From: Propionibacteriales bacterium
GTDB lineage: Bacteria > Actinomycetota > Actinomycetes > Propionibacteriales > Nocardioidaceae
Assembly: GCA_026392455.1 (NCBI GenBank)
Contig: JAPLCB010000010.1
Coordinates: 338,198-402,197 of the forward strand
Length of the DNA: 64,000 bases
Direction of reading: 5' to 3'
Positions 8,342 to 18,053 of this stretch are shown here, piece by piece. Each line of letters opens with the position of its first letter. Positions within the stretch are counted from its first letter, which is position 1. A program made the translations under genes and the position numbers. The notes below the pieces were generated by a model. The model was given only the letters and a program-made list of their open reading frames with translations, did not search any database and had not been told where the DNA came from.

Positions 8342-10146
8342 CCCCACCTCGCCGACCGGCCACGCAGGCGCGTGCGCGTGCCGACGTCCGCTCGAAGCGT
8401 GGATCGCCCGAGCTGAGGCTGCGCGTCGGCCTGATCGTGATTGCGATGGTGCTCTCCCTCTTCGGCGCCCGGCTGTTCCAGCTCCAGGGGCTCGACCCGA
8501 AGGCGTACGCCGCCAGGGCTGACGCCGAGGGTGTGCAGACCGTCGTCCTGCCCGCGACGCGCGGCCAGATCACCGACCGCAACGGGGTGGCGCTCGCCGA
8601 GACGGTGGCCGGGCTGATGATCGTGGCTGATCCGCAGCGGACCGCGGTCAACGCGGAGAAGATCGCGGTGATCCTCGCCGACAAGCTCGACCTGGACTAC
8701 TTCGACACCCTCGCCAGCCTGCGCAAGAGCAACGGCCCCGACAAGCCAGCGGTCCGGTTCGCCTTCGTCGCCCGGCGGATCCCGGCCGGTCTGGCCACCG
8801 CCGCGGTCGAGGCGGTCAAGAAGGCCGGTTTCCAGGGCGTCGACACCCGCCCCGACCCGCTGCGCGACTACCCGGCCCGCGACGTCGCGGCCAACCTGGT
8901 CGGCTTCATCGGGACCGATGGGAAGCCGTTGGCCGGACTGGAGATGGCGTTCGACAAGTCGCTCTCGGGCCAGGACGGCTCGGAGTCCTACGAGGTCGGC
9001 GCGGGCAACCGGATCCCGCTCGGCGAGAACACCGAGGTCAAGCCCGTCAACGGGAACGACCTCCGCCTCACGATCGACCGGGACGTCCAGTTCATCGCCC
9101 AGCGCGAGCTGCGGACCGCCGTCGAGCGCTCCGGCGCCGAGTCGGGGGCTGCGATCGCCATGGACAGCCGGACCGGCGAGATCCTGGCGCTGGCCGACTA
9201 CCCCTCCTACGACCTGAACGACCCGGCTGCGGCCCCCAAGGCAGATCGCGGCAGCCGCGCGCTCAGCGACGTCTACGAGCCGGGCTCGGTCGAGAAGGTG
9301 CTCACCACCTCGGCGCTGATCGATGCCGGCAAGGTCACCCCGCGCACCCGGATCCGGGTGCCGTCCAGCCTGCCGGTGATGGACCGGGTGATCCACGACT
9401 ACTTCCAGCACGACCTGATCAAGCTGACCCTGGCGGGAGTGATCGCCAAGTCCTCCAACATCGGCACCGTGCTGGCCACCCGCCAGTTCCAGCCCCAGGA
9501 GCTGTGGAGCTACCTCGACCGGTTCGGGCTGGGGCGCAAGCCGAGCATCGGGATGCCGATCACGACCCGGGGGTTGCTGCCGCCGGTCTCCAGCTGGACC
9601 GAGCTGACCCAGGCCACCGTCTCGTTCGGCCAGGGTGTGTCGGTCAGCGCGCTGCAGATGATCAGCGCCGTGAACGCGATCGCCAACGGTGGCGAATACA
9701 TCAGCCCGAGCCTGGTGCAGGGGCGCGCGACCATGGGCGACGGCACCGAGGTCGGTACCGACGTCGCCACCCGGCACCGGGTGATCAGCCCGGCGGCGGC
9801 GCGCGCGACCGCGAAGATGATGGAGATGGTCACCACCGAGGGATCGGGTACGGCCCCCGGTGCCGGGATCGCCGGGTACCGCGTCGCCGGCAAGACCGGG
9901 ACGGCTCAGCAGGTCGGGGCCAAGTGCAAGTGCTACGACGGCTCGTTGGCCGTCTCCTTCGGCGGGTTCGCCCCTGCCGACGACCCGCGCTTCACCGTGT
10001 ACGTGGTGATCCAGAAGCCGAAGGGGACCGCCAGCGGTGGTGGCACCGCCGGCCCGGTCTTCCGCAAGATCCTCGCCGCCCTCCTCCAGAAGTACGCGGT
10101 CCCGCCGACGAACACCCCGCCGGCCGCGCTGCCCGTGGAGTGGTGA
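8338..10146 (+). CDS. ftsI: septal peptidoglycan transpeptidase FtsI (PBP3)
   Basis: 602 residues from TTG 8338, overlapping the ftsL stop (TTGA). One membrane helix (about 31-50) anchors a pedestal domain with the family motif RGQITDRNGVALAE. The transpeptidase domain has SVEK (catalytic Ser317, Lys320), SSN (372-374) and KTG (519-521). It cross-links septal peptidoglycan in complex with FtsW, encoded downstream. No PASTA repeats are present. Confidence 0.95.
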   Translation: MTPPRRPATQARARADVRSKRGSPELRLRVGLIVIAMVLSLFGARLFQLQGLDPKAYAARADAEGVQTVVLPATRGQITDRNGVALAETVAGLMIVADPQRTAVNAEKIAVILADKLDLDYFDTLASLRKSNGPDKPAVRFAFVARRIPAGLATAAVEAVKKAGFQGVDTRPDPLRDYPARDVAANLVGFIGTDGKPLAGLEMAFDKSLSGQDGSESYEVGAGNRIPLGENTEVKPVNGNDLRLTIDRDVQFIAQRELRTAVERSGAESGAAIAMDSRTGEILALADYPSYDLNDPAAAPKADRGSRALSDVYEPGSVEKVLTTSALIDAGKVTPRTRIRVPSSLPVMDRVIHDYFQHDLIKLTLAGVIAKSSNIGTVLATRQFQPQELWSYLDRFGLGRKPSIGMPITTRGLLPPVSSWTELTQATVSFGQGVSVSALQMISAVNAIANGGEYISPSLVQGRATMGDGTEVGTDVATRHRVISPAAARATAKMMEMVTTEGSGTAPGAGIAGYRVAGKTGTAQQVGAKCKCYDGSLAVSFGGFAPADDPRFTVYVVIQKPKGTASGGGTAGPVFRKILAALLQKYAVPPTNTPPAALPVEW

Positions 10147-10158
10147 ACCGATAGGTTC

Positions 10159-11667
10159 ATGGGTGTGTTGCTGACCCGACCCGTGCACCCGATCTCCACC
10201 CCCCTGGCGGATGTGGCGACGAGCACCGGTGCCCGGGTCGTCGGCTCCGCCGACGGAGTGGTGCTGACCGGTGTGAGCCTCAGCTCGCAGCGGGTCCGGC
10301 CCGGTGACCTGTACGCCGCCCTGCCGGGGGCCCGCGTCCACGGAGCCAGCTACGCCGCCGACGCCGTCACCGCCGGCGCTGCTGCGGTCCTGACCGACCA
10401 AGCCGGCCTCGACCTGATCGGCGACGGGGCTGTCCCGGTGCTGGTCGCTACGGACCCGCGAGGGCTGCTCGGCGACCTCGCTGCCGGCCTGTACGGAAAC
10501 CCTGCAGAGTCGATGACCCTGCTCGCGGTGACCGGCACCCAGGGCAAGACCACCACCACCCGGTTGCTGGAGAGCGGACTGGAACGCGCAGGACTCCGGG
10601 CCGCGGTGATCGGCACGGTCGGGACCCGGATCGCCGGTCAGGACGTGAAGACCGTCCTGACCACCCCCGAAGCGCCCGACCTGCACGCGCTCTTCGCCGT
10701 GATGCGCGAGCACGAGGTCCAGGCCTGCGCGATGGAGGTCTCCAGCCACGCCCTGGTGATGGGACGGGTCGACGGGGTCGTGTTCGACGTCGCGGCCTTC
10801 GTGAACCTCGGCCGCGACCACCTCGACTTCCATGCCGACCTGGAGGAGTACTTCGCCGCCAAGGCGTCGCTGTTCACTCCGCAGCGGGCCCGTTTGGGAC
10901 TGACCAACGTCGACGACGAGTTCGGCCGGCGACTGCTGGCGGTAGCCGACATCGAGATGCGCACGTTCTCCCCGTCGGGCGCGGAAGCCGACTGGCGGGC
11001 CGAGGACGTCGAGCTGCGGCCGGAGGGGTCCCGGTTCACCGTGGTCGCTCCCGACGGTCGACGGATTCCCGCTGGTGTGCCGCTGACCGGTGCGTTCAAC
11101 GTCGCGAACGCCCTGGTGGCGGTGGCTCTCGCCGCCGAAGGCGGTTTCGACCCGGTGGCCGTGGCCGCCGGGATCGCGGGCTCCGACGGGGTCCCGGGGC
11201 GGCTCGAGCGGATCGACGCCGGCCAGGACTTCCTTGCGGTCGTGGACTACGCCCACAAGCCCGATGCCCTCGAGGCTGCGCTGGCGGCCTTGCGGCCGCT
11301 CACCGCGGGCCGGTTGATCCTGGTGCTGGGGGCCGGCGGTGACCGCGACACCGGCAAGCGCCCGCTGATGGGCGCGATCGGCGCTCGTGACGCGGACGTC
11401 TTCATCGTCACCGACGACAACCCACGCTCGGAGGACCCGGCTGCCATCCGGGCGGCCGTGCTCGGTGGGGCAGCCGGTGCGGCCGAGATCCTCGAGATCG
11501 GAGACCGCGGCGCGGCGATCGCCCACGCCCTGGCGGTGGCCGGGCCCGGTGACACCGTGCTGGTGGCCGGCAAGGGCCACGAGACCGGCCAGGAGATCGC
11601 TGGCGTGGTGCACCCGTTCGACGACCGCGACGCGGTGCGTTCCGCTCTGGCGCGGTCGTCGCGATGA
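10159..11667 (+). CDS. murE: UDP-MurNAc-tripeptide synthetase MurE
   Basis: 502 residues with the three Mur-ligase domains. The ATP loop is TGTQGKTTTTRL (125-136). The DNPR motif at 420-423 (DDNPRSEDP) is the signature of ligases that add diaminopimelate rather than lysine. This fits the LL- or meso-DAP walls of Nocardioidaceae relatives; the isomer cannot be told from sequence. ATG 10159 lies 12 bases after ftsI. The stop overlaps the murF start (ATGA). Confidence 0.95.
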   Translation: MGVLLTRPVHPISTPLADVATSTGARVVGSADGVVLTGVSLSSQRVRPGDLYAALPGARVHGASYAADAVTAGAAAVLTDQAGLDLIGDGAVPVLVATDPRGLLGDLAAGLYGNPAESMTLLAVTGTQGKTTTTRLLESGLERAGLRAAVIGTVGTRIAGQDVKTVLTTPEAPDLHALFAVMREHEVQACAMEVSSHALVMGRVDGVVFDVAAFVNLGRDHLDFHADLEEYFAAKASLFTPQRARLGLTNVDDEFGRRLLAVADIEMRTFSPSGAEADWRAEDVELRPEGSRFTVVAPDGRRIPAGVPLTGAFNVANALVAVALAAEGGFDPVAVAAGIAGSDGVPGRLERIDAGQDFLAVVDYAHKPDALEAALAALRPLTAGRLILVLGAGGDRDTGKRPLMGAIGARDADVFIVTDDNPRSEDPAAIRAAVLGGAAGAAEILEIGDRGAAIAHALAVAGPGDTVLVAGKGHETGQEIAGVVHPFDDRDAVRSALARSSR

Positions 11668-13064
11668 TCGACCTCTCCCTGGCGCAGGTCGCCGAGATCA
11701 CCGGTGGCGCTCTCGGCGACCCGGCCGACGCCGACGTCCTGGTGACCGGTCCGGCGTTCCTGGACAGCCGGGAGCCGACCCCGGGTGGCCTGTTCCTGGC
11801 GATCGCCGGTGAGTACGTCGACGGTCACGACTACGCCAGCCGGGCACTCGCCGGCGGCGCGGCTGCCGTGCTGGCGAGCCGACCGGTCGAAGGTCCGACC
11901 GTGGTGGTGGCCGACGTCCAGGAGGCGGTCGGGCGGCTGGCGGCGTACGTGCTGGCCGAGCTGCGGCGGCCGCGACCGGCGTTGAAGGTCCTGGCCGTGA
12001 CCGGTTCGCAGGGCAAGACCAGCGTCAAGGACATGCTCGGTGCGGTGCTCGCCGATGCCAGACCGACGGTGGCGACGTACGGGTCGTTCAACAACGAGCT
12101 CGGTCTGCCGCTGACGGTGCTGCGGGCCGACCCCGGCACCCGGTACCTGGTCCTGGAGATGGGTGCCCGCGGGATCGGGCACATCGCCGAGCTGTGCGCG
12201 ATCGCGCCGCCGGACATCAGCATCGTGCTCAACGTCGGGCAGGCCCACCTCGGCGAGTTCGGTTCGCAGGCCAACATCGCCCGGGCCAAGGGAGAGCTGG
12301 TCGAGGCGCTCGGGCCGCACGGGGTCGCGGTGCTCAACGCCGACGACCCGCAGGTGGCCGCGATGGCCGCGCGGACGGCCGGTGAGGTGCGGACCTTCGG
12401 GACGGCTCCGTCCGCCTCGCTGCGCCTGGTCGACCTGAGCGTCGACGACTTCGGCCGGCCGTCGTTCGACCTGGTCCTCGGCGAGGAGCAGGCGAGGGTC
12501 TCCCTCCAGGTGCTCGGGGTGCACCAGGCCGGCAACGCGGCGGCGGCTGCGCTGGCGGCGGTCGAGGCAGGTGTCCCGCTGGCCCAGGTGGCCTCCTCGT
12601 TGAGCGCGATCACCGCGCTCTCGAAGTGGCGGATGGAGCTCGCCGAACGCTCCGACGGACTGGTGGTCATCAACGATGCCTACAACGCCAACCCGGACTC
12701 GATGGTCGCCGCGCTGCGCACCCTGGCCGAGATCGGCCTTCGGACGGGGAGGCCCACCGTCGCGGTCCTGGGGGAGATGCGTGAGCTGGGCGCCGCCAGC
12801 GACGCCGAGCACGCCGCCATCGGCCGCCTGGCGCGCGAGCTCGGGATCGACCGGGTCTTCGTGGTCGGTGCCGGCGCGAACGCGCTTCGTGACGAACATC
12901 AAACCGCGCAGTTCCACGAGTCGGTGGGCGAAGTCATCGACGGCGTGCGGAACAATGTCGACGGCACCGAAGTGGTGCTGGTGAAGGCATCGCGCGCGGC
13001 CGGCCTGGAGAAGGTCGCCCAGGCGCTCCTGGAGAACGACGCGGAGAAGGAGGCGGAACGTTGA
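11664..13064 (+). CDS. murF: UDP-MurNAc-tripeptide:D-Ala-D-Ala ligase MurF
   Basis: 466 residues with N-terminal UDP-binding, central ATPase (TGSQGKTSVKDML, loop 113-119) and C-terminal Mur ligase domains. The strand VINDAYNANPDSM is typical of MurF. It adds D-Ala-D-Ala to complete the cytoplasmic pentapeptide precursor. The four-base ATGA overlap with murE upstream and TTGA with mraY downstream imply coupled translation. Confidence 0.95.
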   Translation: MIDLSLAQVAEITGGALGDPADADVLVTGPAFLDSREPTPGGLFLAIAGEYVDGHDYASRALAGGAAAVLASRPVEGPTVVVADVQEAVGRLAAYVLAELRRPRPALKVLAVTGSQGKTSVKDMLGAVLADARPTVATYGSFNNELGLPLTVLRADPGTRYLVLEMGARGIGHIAELCAIAPPDISIVLNVGQAHLGEFGSQANIARAKGELVEALGPHGVAVLNADDPQVAAMAARTAGEVRTFGTAPSASLRLVDLSVDDFGRPSFDLVLGEEQARVSLQVLGVHQAGNAAAAALAAVEAGVPLAQVASSLSAITALSKWRMELAERSDGLVVINDAYNANPDSMVAALRTLAEIGLRTGRPTVAVLGEMRELGAASDAEHAAIGRLARELGIDRVFVVGAGANALRDEHQTAQFHESVGEVIDGVRNNVDGTEVVLVKASRAAGLEKVAQALLENDAEKEAER

Positions 13065-14155
13065 GAGCAGTACTGCTCGCGGGAGGCCTCTCGCTGATCT
13101 TCACCATCATCGGCACCCGGGTGGCGATCTCGTTCTTCGCCCGCAAGGGCTACGGTCAGCTGATCCGGGACGACGGCCCCACCAGCCACCACACCAAGCG
13201 CGGGACCCCGACGATGGGCGGCTTGGTGATCGTGCTGGCCACGGTGGTCTCCTACCTGCTGGCCAAGCTGATCACCGGGGTCGCGCCCTCGGCGTCGGCC
13301 CTGCTGCTGCTGTTCCTGTTCGTCGGTCTCGGGTTCGTGGGGTTCCTGGACGACTTCATCAAGATCTACAAGCAGCGCAACCTCGGCCTGCGCAGCAAGG
13401 CGAAGTTCATCGGCCAGACCCTGATCGCGGTCGTCTTCGGCTGGCTGGTGCTCTGGGAGGTGTCCCCGCTGCAGGACGAGAGCGGGTTGACCCCGGCGAG
13501 CCCGATGATCTCGTTCACCCGGGACATCGTCGCCTGGAAGCTGCCGCTGGCACTGGTGATCCTGTTCATCGTGCTGCTCATCTCCGGGTTCAGCAACGCG
13601 GTCAACCTGACCGACGGCCTCGACGGTCTCGCAGCGGGCGCCTCGATGATGGTCTTCGGTGCCTACACCCTGATGAACATCTGGCAGAACAACCAGGCCT
13701 GCGACGGGACCCGGGTGGCCCTCAACGGCGCCTCCGGGTCCTGCTACGACGTCCGGGACCCGCTCGACCTCGCCGTCGTGGCGGCGGCGATCACCGGCGC
13801 CTGCTTCGGTTTCCTCTGGTACAACGCCTCTCCGGCCCAGATCTTCATGGGTGACACCGGTTCGCTGGCTCTGGGTGGTGCGGTCGCCGGGATGGCGGTG
13901 ATGACCCGGACCGAGCTGCTGCTGGTCCTGCTCGGCGGGCTCTTCGTGATCCAGACCGCGTCGGTGATCCTGCAGGTCGGCTACTTCAAGGCGACCAAGG
14001 GCAAGCGGCTCTTCCGGATGGCGCCGCTGCACCACCACTTCGAGCTGCTCGGGTGGGAGGAGATCACCGTGGTGGTCCGGTTCTGGTTGATCGCCGCGGT
14101 GTTCGTGGCCGCCGGCCTCGGCATCTTCTACGCCGAATGGGTGGTCGGCGGGTGA
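13061..14155 (+). CDS. mraY: phospho-N-acetylmuramoyl-pentapeptide transferase MraY
   Basis: 364 residues, about ten membrane helices. Polyprenyl-phosphate transferase motifs are intact: DDGPTSHHTKRGTPTMGG, FLDDFIKIYKQRNLGL (DD pair), NLTDGLDGLAAG, the FMGDTGSL Asp and the cytoplasmic loop MAPLHHHFELLGWEE. It transfers phospho-MurNAc-pentapeptide to undecaprenyl phosphate to make lipid I. TTG 13061 overlaps the murF stop. Confidence 0.96.
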   Translation: MRAVLLAGGLSLIFTIIGTRVAISFFARKGYGQLIRDDGPTSHHTKRGTPTMGGLVIVLATVVSYLLAKLITGVAPSASALLLLFLFVGLGFVGFLDDFIKIYKQRNLGLRSKAKFIGQTLIAVVFGWLVLWEVSPLQDESGLTPASPMISFTRDIVAWKLPLALVILFIVLLISGFSNAVNLTDGLDGLAAGASMMVFGAYTLMNIWQNNQACDGTRVALNGASGSCYDVRDPLDLAVVAAAITGACFGFLWYNASPAQIFMGDTGSLALGGAVAGMAVMTRTELLLVLLGGLFVIQTASVILQVGYFKATKGKRLFRMAPLHHHFELLGWEEITVVVRFWLIAAVFVAAGLGIFYAEWVVGG

Positions 14156-15630
14156 CCGCTGACCACGGGCGCCTGGACCGGCTCGGGCGGCACGACGCCT
14201 GGGACGGCATCAAGGCGGTCGTCGCCGGGATGGGTGTCTCCGGGTTCGCGGCGGCCGACAACCTGACCCACCTGGGAGCCTCGGTCACCGCCCTGGACGA
14301 GTCCGAGGCCGGCGATCGTCCCGAGAAGGCGACCCTGCTGGAGATCCTCGGTGCCACCATCCGGCTCGGCGAGGGCTCGACGAGCACGTTGCCCGACGAC
14401 GTCGACGTCCTGGTCACCTCCCCGGGGTGGCGTCCCGATGCCCCGCTGCTCGCCCAGGCAGCAGCGCGCGGGGTCCCGGTCTGGGGTGAGGTCGAGCTCG
14501 CCTGGCGGCTGCGCGACCCCAACCACCCGGCACCCTGGCTGGCGGTCACCGGCACGAACGGCAAGACCACGACGGTCCAGATGCTCGAGCAGATGCTCCG
14601 GCGCGCGGGACTGCGGACGGTGGCCTGCGGGAACGTGGGGCTGCCGATCGTCGAGGCGGTGATGACGGAGTCGGAGAACTCGGGAGCGGCCTACGACGTG
14701 CTCGCCGTCGAGCTGTCCAGCTTCCAGCTGCACTACACGTCGTCGATGAGCGCGCACTCCGCCGCCGTCCTGAACGTCGCCGAGGACCACCTCGACTGGT
14801 ACCCGTCGATGGCTGCGTACACCTCCGACAAGGGTCGGATCTACCGCGACGTCCAGCAGGCCTGCGTCTACAACGTCGCCGACCCGGTGACCGAGCAGCT
14901 GGTCCGGGACGCGGACGTCGTCGAGGGGGCTCGGGCCATCGGCTTCACCCTCGGGATGCCCTCGGTCGGCATGCTCGGCCTGGTCGAGGACGTCCTGGTC
15001 GACCGCGCGTTCATCGAGAACCGGCGTGATGCGGCAGCCGAGCTCTGCACCGTGGCCGACCTGGCCACGCCGGCACCGCACTTCGTGGCCAACGCTCTGG
15101 CCGCTGCGGCCCTGGCCCGTTCCTACGGGGTTGCCCCGGCAGCGGTCCGCGATGCCCTGCGGGACTTCGTGCCGGACGGCCACCGGATCGCCGAGGTGGC
15201 CACCTTCGCCGGCAACACCTGGGTCGACGACTCGAAAGCCACGAACCCGCCGGCAGCGTTGGCCTCCCTGCAGGCCTACGACCCGGTCGTCTGGATCGCC
15301 GGCGGGCTGGCCAAGGGAGCCCGCTTCGACGACCTGGTCCGAGGGGTCCGGGACCGGTTGCGCGGCGTCGTCCTCCTCGGCACCGATGCGCCGTTGATCG
15401 CCGAGGCGCTGGCCCGACACGCGCCCGATGTCCCCGTGATCAGGCTCGGGCCCAGCGAGACTTCTCCCATGGACAGCGCGGTGGCCCAGGCCGCTGCGCT
15501 GGCACGACCGGGGGACACGGTTCTCCTGGCTCCCGGATGCGCGTCGATGGACATGTTCGCCAACTACGGGGCCCGGGGTGACGCGTTCGCCGAGGCCGTG
15601 CACCGCAGGCAGCGAGAGATCGAGCAGTAG
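14152..15630 (+). CDS. murD: UDP-MurNAc-L-alanine:D-glutamate ligase MurD
   Basis: 492 residues from GTG 14152 (GTGA overlap with mraY). The N-terminal Rossmann-like domain carries VVAGMGVSGFAAA, the ATP loop is TGTNGKTTTVQML (133-145), and the C-terminal domain has WVDDSKATNPPA. It adds D-glutamate to UDP-MurNAc-L-Ala. A longer in-frame extension into mraY is rejected because the family starts shortly before the first Rossmann strand. Confidence 0.94.
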   Translation: MTADHGRLDRLGRHDAWDGIKAVVAGMGVSGFAAADNLTHLGASVTALDESEAGDRPEKATLLEILGATIRLGEGSTSTLPDDVDVLVTSPGWRPDAPLLAQAAARGVPVWGEVELAWRLRDPNHPAPWLAVTGTNGKTTTVQMLEQMLRRAGLRTVACGNVGLPIVEAVMTESENSGAAYDVLAVELSSFQLHYTSSMSAHSAAVLNVAEDHLDWYPSMAAYTSDKGRIYRDVQQACVYNVADPVTEQLVRDADVVEGARAIGFTLGMPSVGMLGLVEDVLVDRAFIENRRDAAAELCTVADLATPAPHFVANALAAAALARSYGVAPAAVRDALRDFVPDGHRIAEVATFAGNTWVDDSKATNPPAALASLQAYDPVVWIAGGLAKGARFDDLVRGVRDRLRGVVLLGTDAPLIAEALARHAPDVPVIRLGPSETSPMDSAVAQAAALARPGDTVLLAPGCASMDMFANYGARGDAFAEAVHRRQREIEQ

Positions 15631-15664
15631 CCCGGAGAGGCCCGGGCCAGGACGAGGAGGACCG

Positions 15665-16936
15665 GTGAGCATCACCGCACAGCCGGGTGAGCGCGCAGCC
15701 TTCGGGGTCCGCGACGGTGTCTCGACCTGGATCGCGACGATGCGCCGGCACCTCGACCGGCCGCTGACGCCGTACTACCTCCTGGTCGGCGCAACGGCAC
15801 TGCTGCTGGCGATCGGGCTCGTGATGGTCCTGAGCGCGTCCAGTGTCGATGGCTTCGAGAAGCACGGGAACTCCTACTACTGGGCGCTGAAGCAGGCGAT
15901 GTGGGTGGTCGTCGCGATGCCCTGTGCCTGGCTGGCGACGCGACTGCCCCTGAAGTTCCTGCGGGTGATCGCCTGGCCGGGACTCGCGGTCGCGGTCGCG
16001 CTGCTCGCCCTGACGCAGACCGGGCTCGGGGTCGAGGTCAACGGCAACAAGAACTGGTTGGCCGTCGGACCGTTCCAGGTCCAGCCGTCCGAGGTGGCCA
16101 AGTTCGCGATGGTGCTCTGGTGCGCCGATGTCTACGCCCGCAAGGACCGCCTGCTCGGACACTGGCGGCACCTGGTGATCCCGGTCGTCCCGGTGGCCGG
16201 AGTGATCACCGCCCTGGTGCTCGTCGGCGGTGACCTCGGAACCGCTCTGGTGCTGGTCGCGATCACCCTCGGCATGCTCTGGGTGGTGGGCGTTCCCGGC
16301 CGGGTCTTCTTCTTCGCCGCCAGCCTGGCGTCGGTGGTGGCGCTCTTCCTGGCCGCCAGCAGTCCGGAGCGGATGGAGCGGCTGACCAAGTTCACCAACC
16401 CGTTCTCCGACTTCCAGAACTCCGGGTGGCAGGCCGGCCACGGCATCCTCGGGATGGCCAGCGGCGGCCTCTTCGGCAAGGGCATCGGGGCCAGCCAGCA
16501 GAAGTGGGGCAACCTCCCCGAGGCGCACACCGACTTCATCTTCGCGGTTCTCGGCGAGGAGCTCGGACTGGTCGGCACCCTGCTGGTCCTCGGACTGTTC
16601 CTGGTGATCGCGTACGCCGGACTGAGGGTCGCCATGGAGGCCGAGAACCTCTTCGTCCGCTACGCCACCGCCGGGATCGTGATCTGGCTGACCGCGCACA
16701 CGATCATCAACATCGGGATGGTGCTCGCGCTGCTGCCGGTGATCGGGATCCCGCTGCCCCTGGTCTCCTACGGCGGGTCGTCGTTGGTGCCCGAGCTGGT
16801 CGCCCTCGGTCTGGTGATCGGGTTCGCGCGTTCCGCGCCGAACGCGGCCGGTGAGCTGCAGCGCCGCCGTACCGAGCGTCGGGGTGCGCCGGGACGGGTA
16901 CGGCGTGCGGTCAACGCGCGCGCGGCAGCACGGTGA
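15665..16936 (+). CDS. ftsW: septal peptidoglycan polymerase FtsW (SEDS family)
   Basis: 423 residues, about ten membrane helices. SEDS landmarks are LVMVLSASSVDG after the first helix, NKNWLAVGPFQVQPSEVAK, the large outer loop with EAHTDFIFAVLGEELG and the C-terminal LPLVSYGGSSL. Together with FtsI it polymerises septal glycan from lipid II. GTG 15665 has GAGGAGG a few bases upstream. The C-terminus is basic and rich in Arg. Confidence 0.95.
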   Translation: MSITAQPGERAAFGVRDGVSTWIATMRRHLDRPLTPYYLLVGATALLLAIGLVMVLSASSVDGFEKHGNSYYWALKQAMWVVVAMPCAWLATRLPLKFLRVIAWPGLAVAVALLALTQTGLGVEVNGNKNWLAVGPFQVQPSEVAKFAMVLWCADVYARKDRLLGHWRHLVIPVVPVAGVITALVLVGGDLGTALVLVAITLGMLWVVGVPGRVFFFAASLASVVALFLAASSPERMERLTKFTNPFSDFQNSGWQAGHGILGMASGGLFGKGIGASQQKWGNLPEAHTDFIFAVLGEELGLVGTLLVLGLFLVIAYAGLRVAMEAENLFVRYATAGIVIWLTAHTIINIGMVLALLPVIGIPLPLVSYGGSSLVPELVALGLVIGFARSAPNAAGELQRRRTERRGAPGRVRRAVNARAAAR

Positions 16937-16946
16937 GGTGCCTGTC

Positions 16947-18053
16947 GTGAAGCGGGTCCTGCTGGCCGGCGGTGGGACCGCCGGCCACACGTCGCCGCTG
17001 CTGGCGACCGCTGATGCCCTGCTGCGCCGGCACCCGGGCCTGGAGATCGTCTGCCTCGGCACCCCCCGGGGGCTGGAGAACACCGTGATCCCGGCCGCCG
17101 GCTACCGCCTGGAGCTGGTGTCGCCGGTGCCGCTGTCGCGCACGGTGAACGCAGACCTGTTCCGGACCCCGGCCCGGCTGCGAACCGCGGTCAACGAGGC
17201 GGTCGCGGTCCTGGACCGGGTGCGCCCCGACGTCGTGGTCGGCTTCGGCGGATACGTCTCGGTGCCGGCCTACCTGGCGGCCCGCAAGCGCAGGCTCCCG
17301 CTGGTCGTCCACGAGGGGAACGCGCTGCCGGGGATCGCGAACAAGCTGGGAGCCCGGTTCACCCACCACGTCGCGACCAGCTTCCCGGGGACCGACCTGC
17401 CGCACGCGGTCCTCACCGGGCTGCCGATCCGGCGGATGATCGCGACCCTCGACCGAGCAGCCCTGCGCGCCGAGGCCCGGGCGTTCTTCGGGCTCGACCC
17501 CGACCGTCCGACCCTCCTGGTCACGGGCGGTTCCCAGGGCGCCCTGCGGATCAACACCTCGGTGGCGGCTGGTGCTGCTGTCCTCGCAGCGGCAGGGGTG
17601 CAGGTCCTGCACGTCATCGGGCCCCGCAGCGAGCTGGGTGACTCGGACTTCCCGGCGTTCCCGCCGCCGGCGGGCACGGCACCGTACGTGGTCCAGCGGT
17701 ACGTCGACCGGATGGACCTGGCCTACGCCGCTGCCGACCTGGTGGTCTGCCGGTCCGGGTCGAACACGGTCACCGAGGTCGCCGGTGTCGGCCTTCCTGC
17801 CGTCTTCGTACCGCTGCCCATCGGCAACGGAGAGCAGGCCCTGAACGCGCGCCCGGTCGTCGACGCCGGCGGCGGGCTGCTGGTCGCTGATCCTGCTTTC
17901 ACACCGGAATGGGTCCGCGACACCCTGGCCGGTCTGGTGACCGACGTCGACCGCCGCGACGCGATGGGCAGGGCGGCCGCGGGTGTGATCCCGCTCGATG
18001 CCGACGAGCTGCTCGCAGACCTGATCGAGACGGCAGCAGGAGAACGACGATGA
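16947..18053 (+). CDS. murG: UDP-GlcNAc:lipid I GlcNAc transferase MurG
   Basis: 368 residues. Its GT-B fold has GGGTAGH (8-14) at the first turn, VVGFGGYVSVPAYLAA, HEGNALPGIANKL and the C-terminal nucleotide site CRSGSNTVTEV. It adds GlcNAc to lipid I on the inner membrane face to form lipid II. GTG 16947 is preferred because GAGGTG lies six bases upstream. The stop overlaps murC (ATGA). Confidence 0.95.
   Translation: MKRVLLAGGGTAGHTSPLLATADALLRRHPGLEIVCLGTPRGLENTVIPAAGYRLELVSPVPLSRTVNADLFRTPARLRTAVNEAVAVLDRVRPDVVVGFGGYVSVPAYLAARKRRLPLVVHEGNALPGIANKLGARFTHHVATSFPGTDLPHAVLTGLPIRRMIATLDRAALRAEARAFFGLDPDRPTLLVTGGSQGALRINTSVAAGAAVLAAAGVQVLHVIGPRSELGDSDFPAFPPPAGTAPYVVQRYVDRMDLAYAAADLVVCRSGSNTVTEVAGVGLPAVFVPLPIGNGEQALNARPVVDAGGGLLVADPAFTPEWVRDTLAGLVTDVDRRDAMGRAAAGVIPLDADELLADLIETAAGERR

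Noticed and set aside
7630..11613. A 1327-codon minus-strand frame opposite ftsL, ftsI and murE
   Set aside because: No recognisable domain or membrane pattern, and it crosses three real genes on the other strand.
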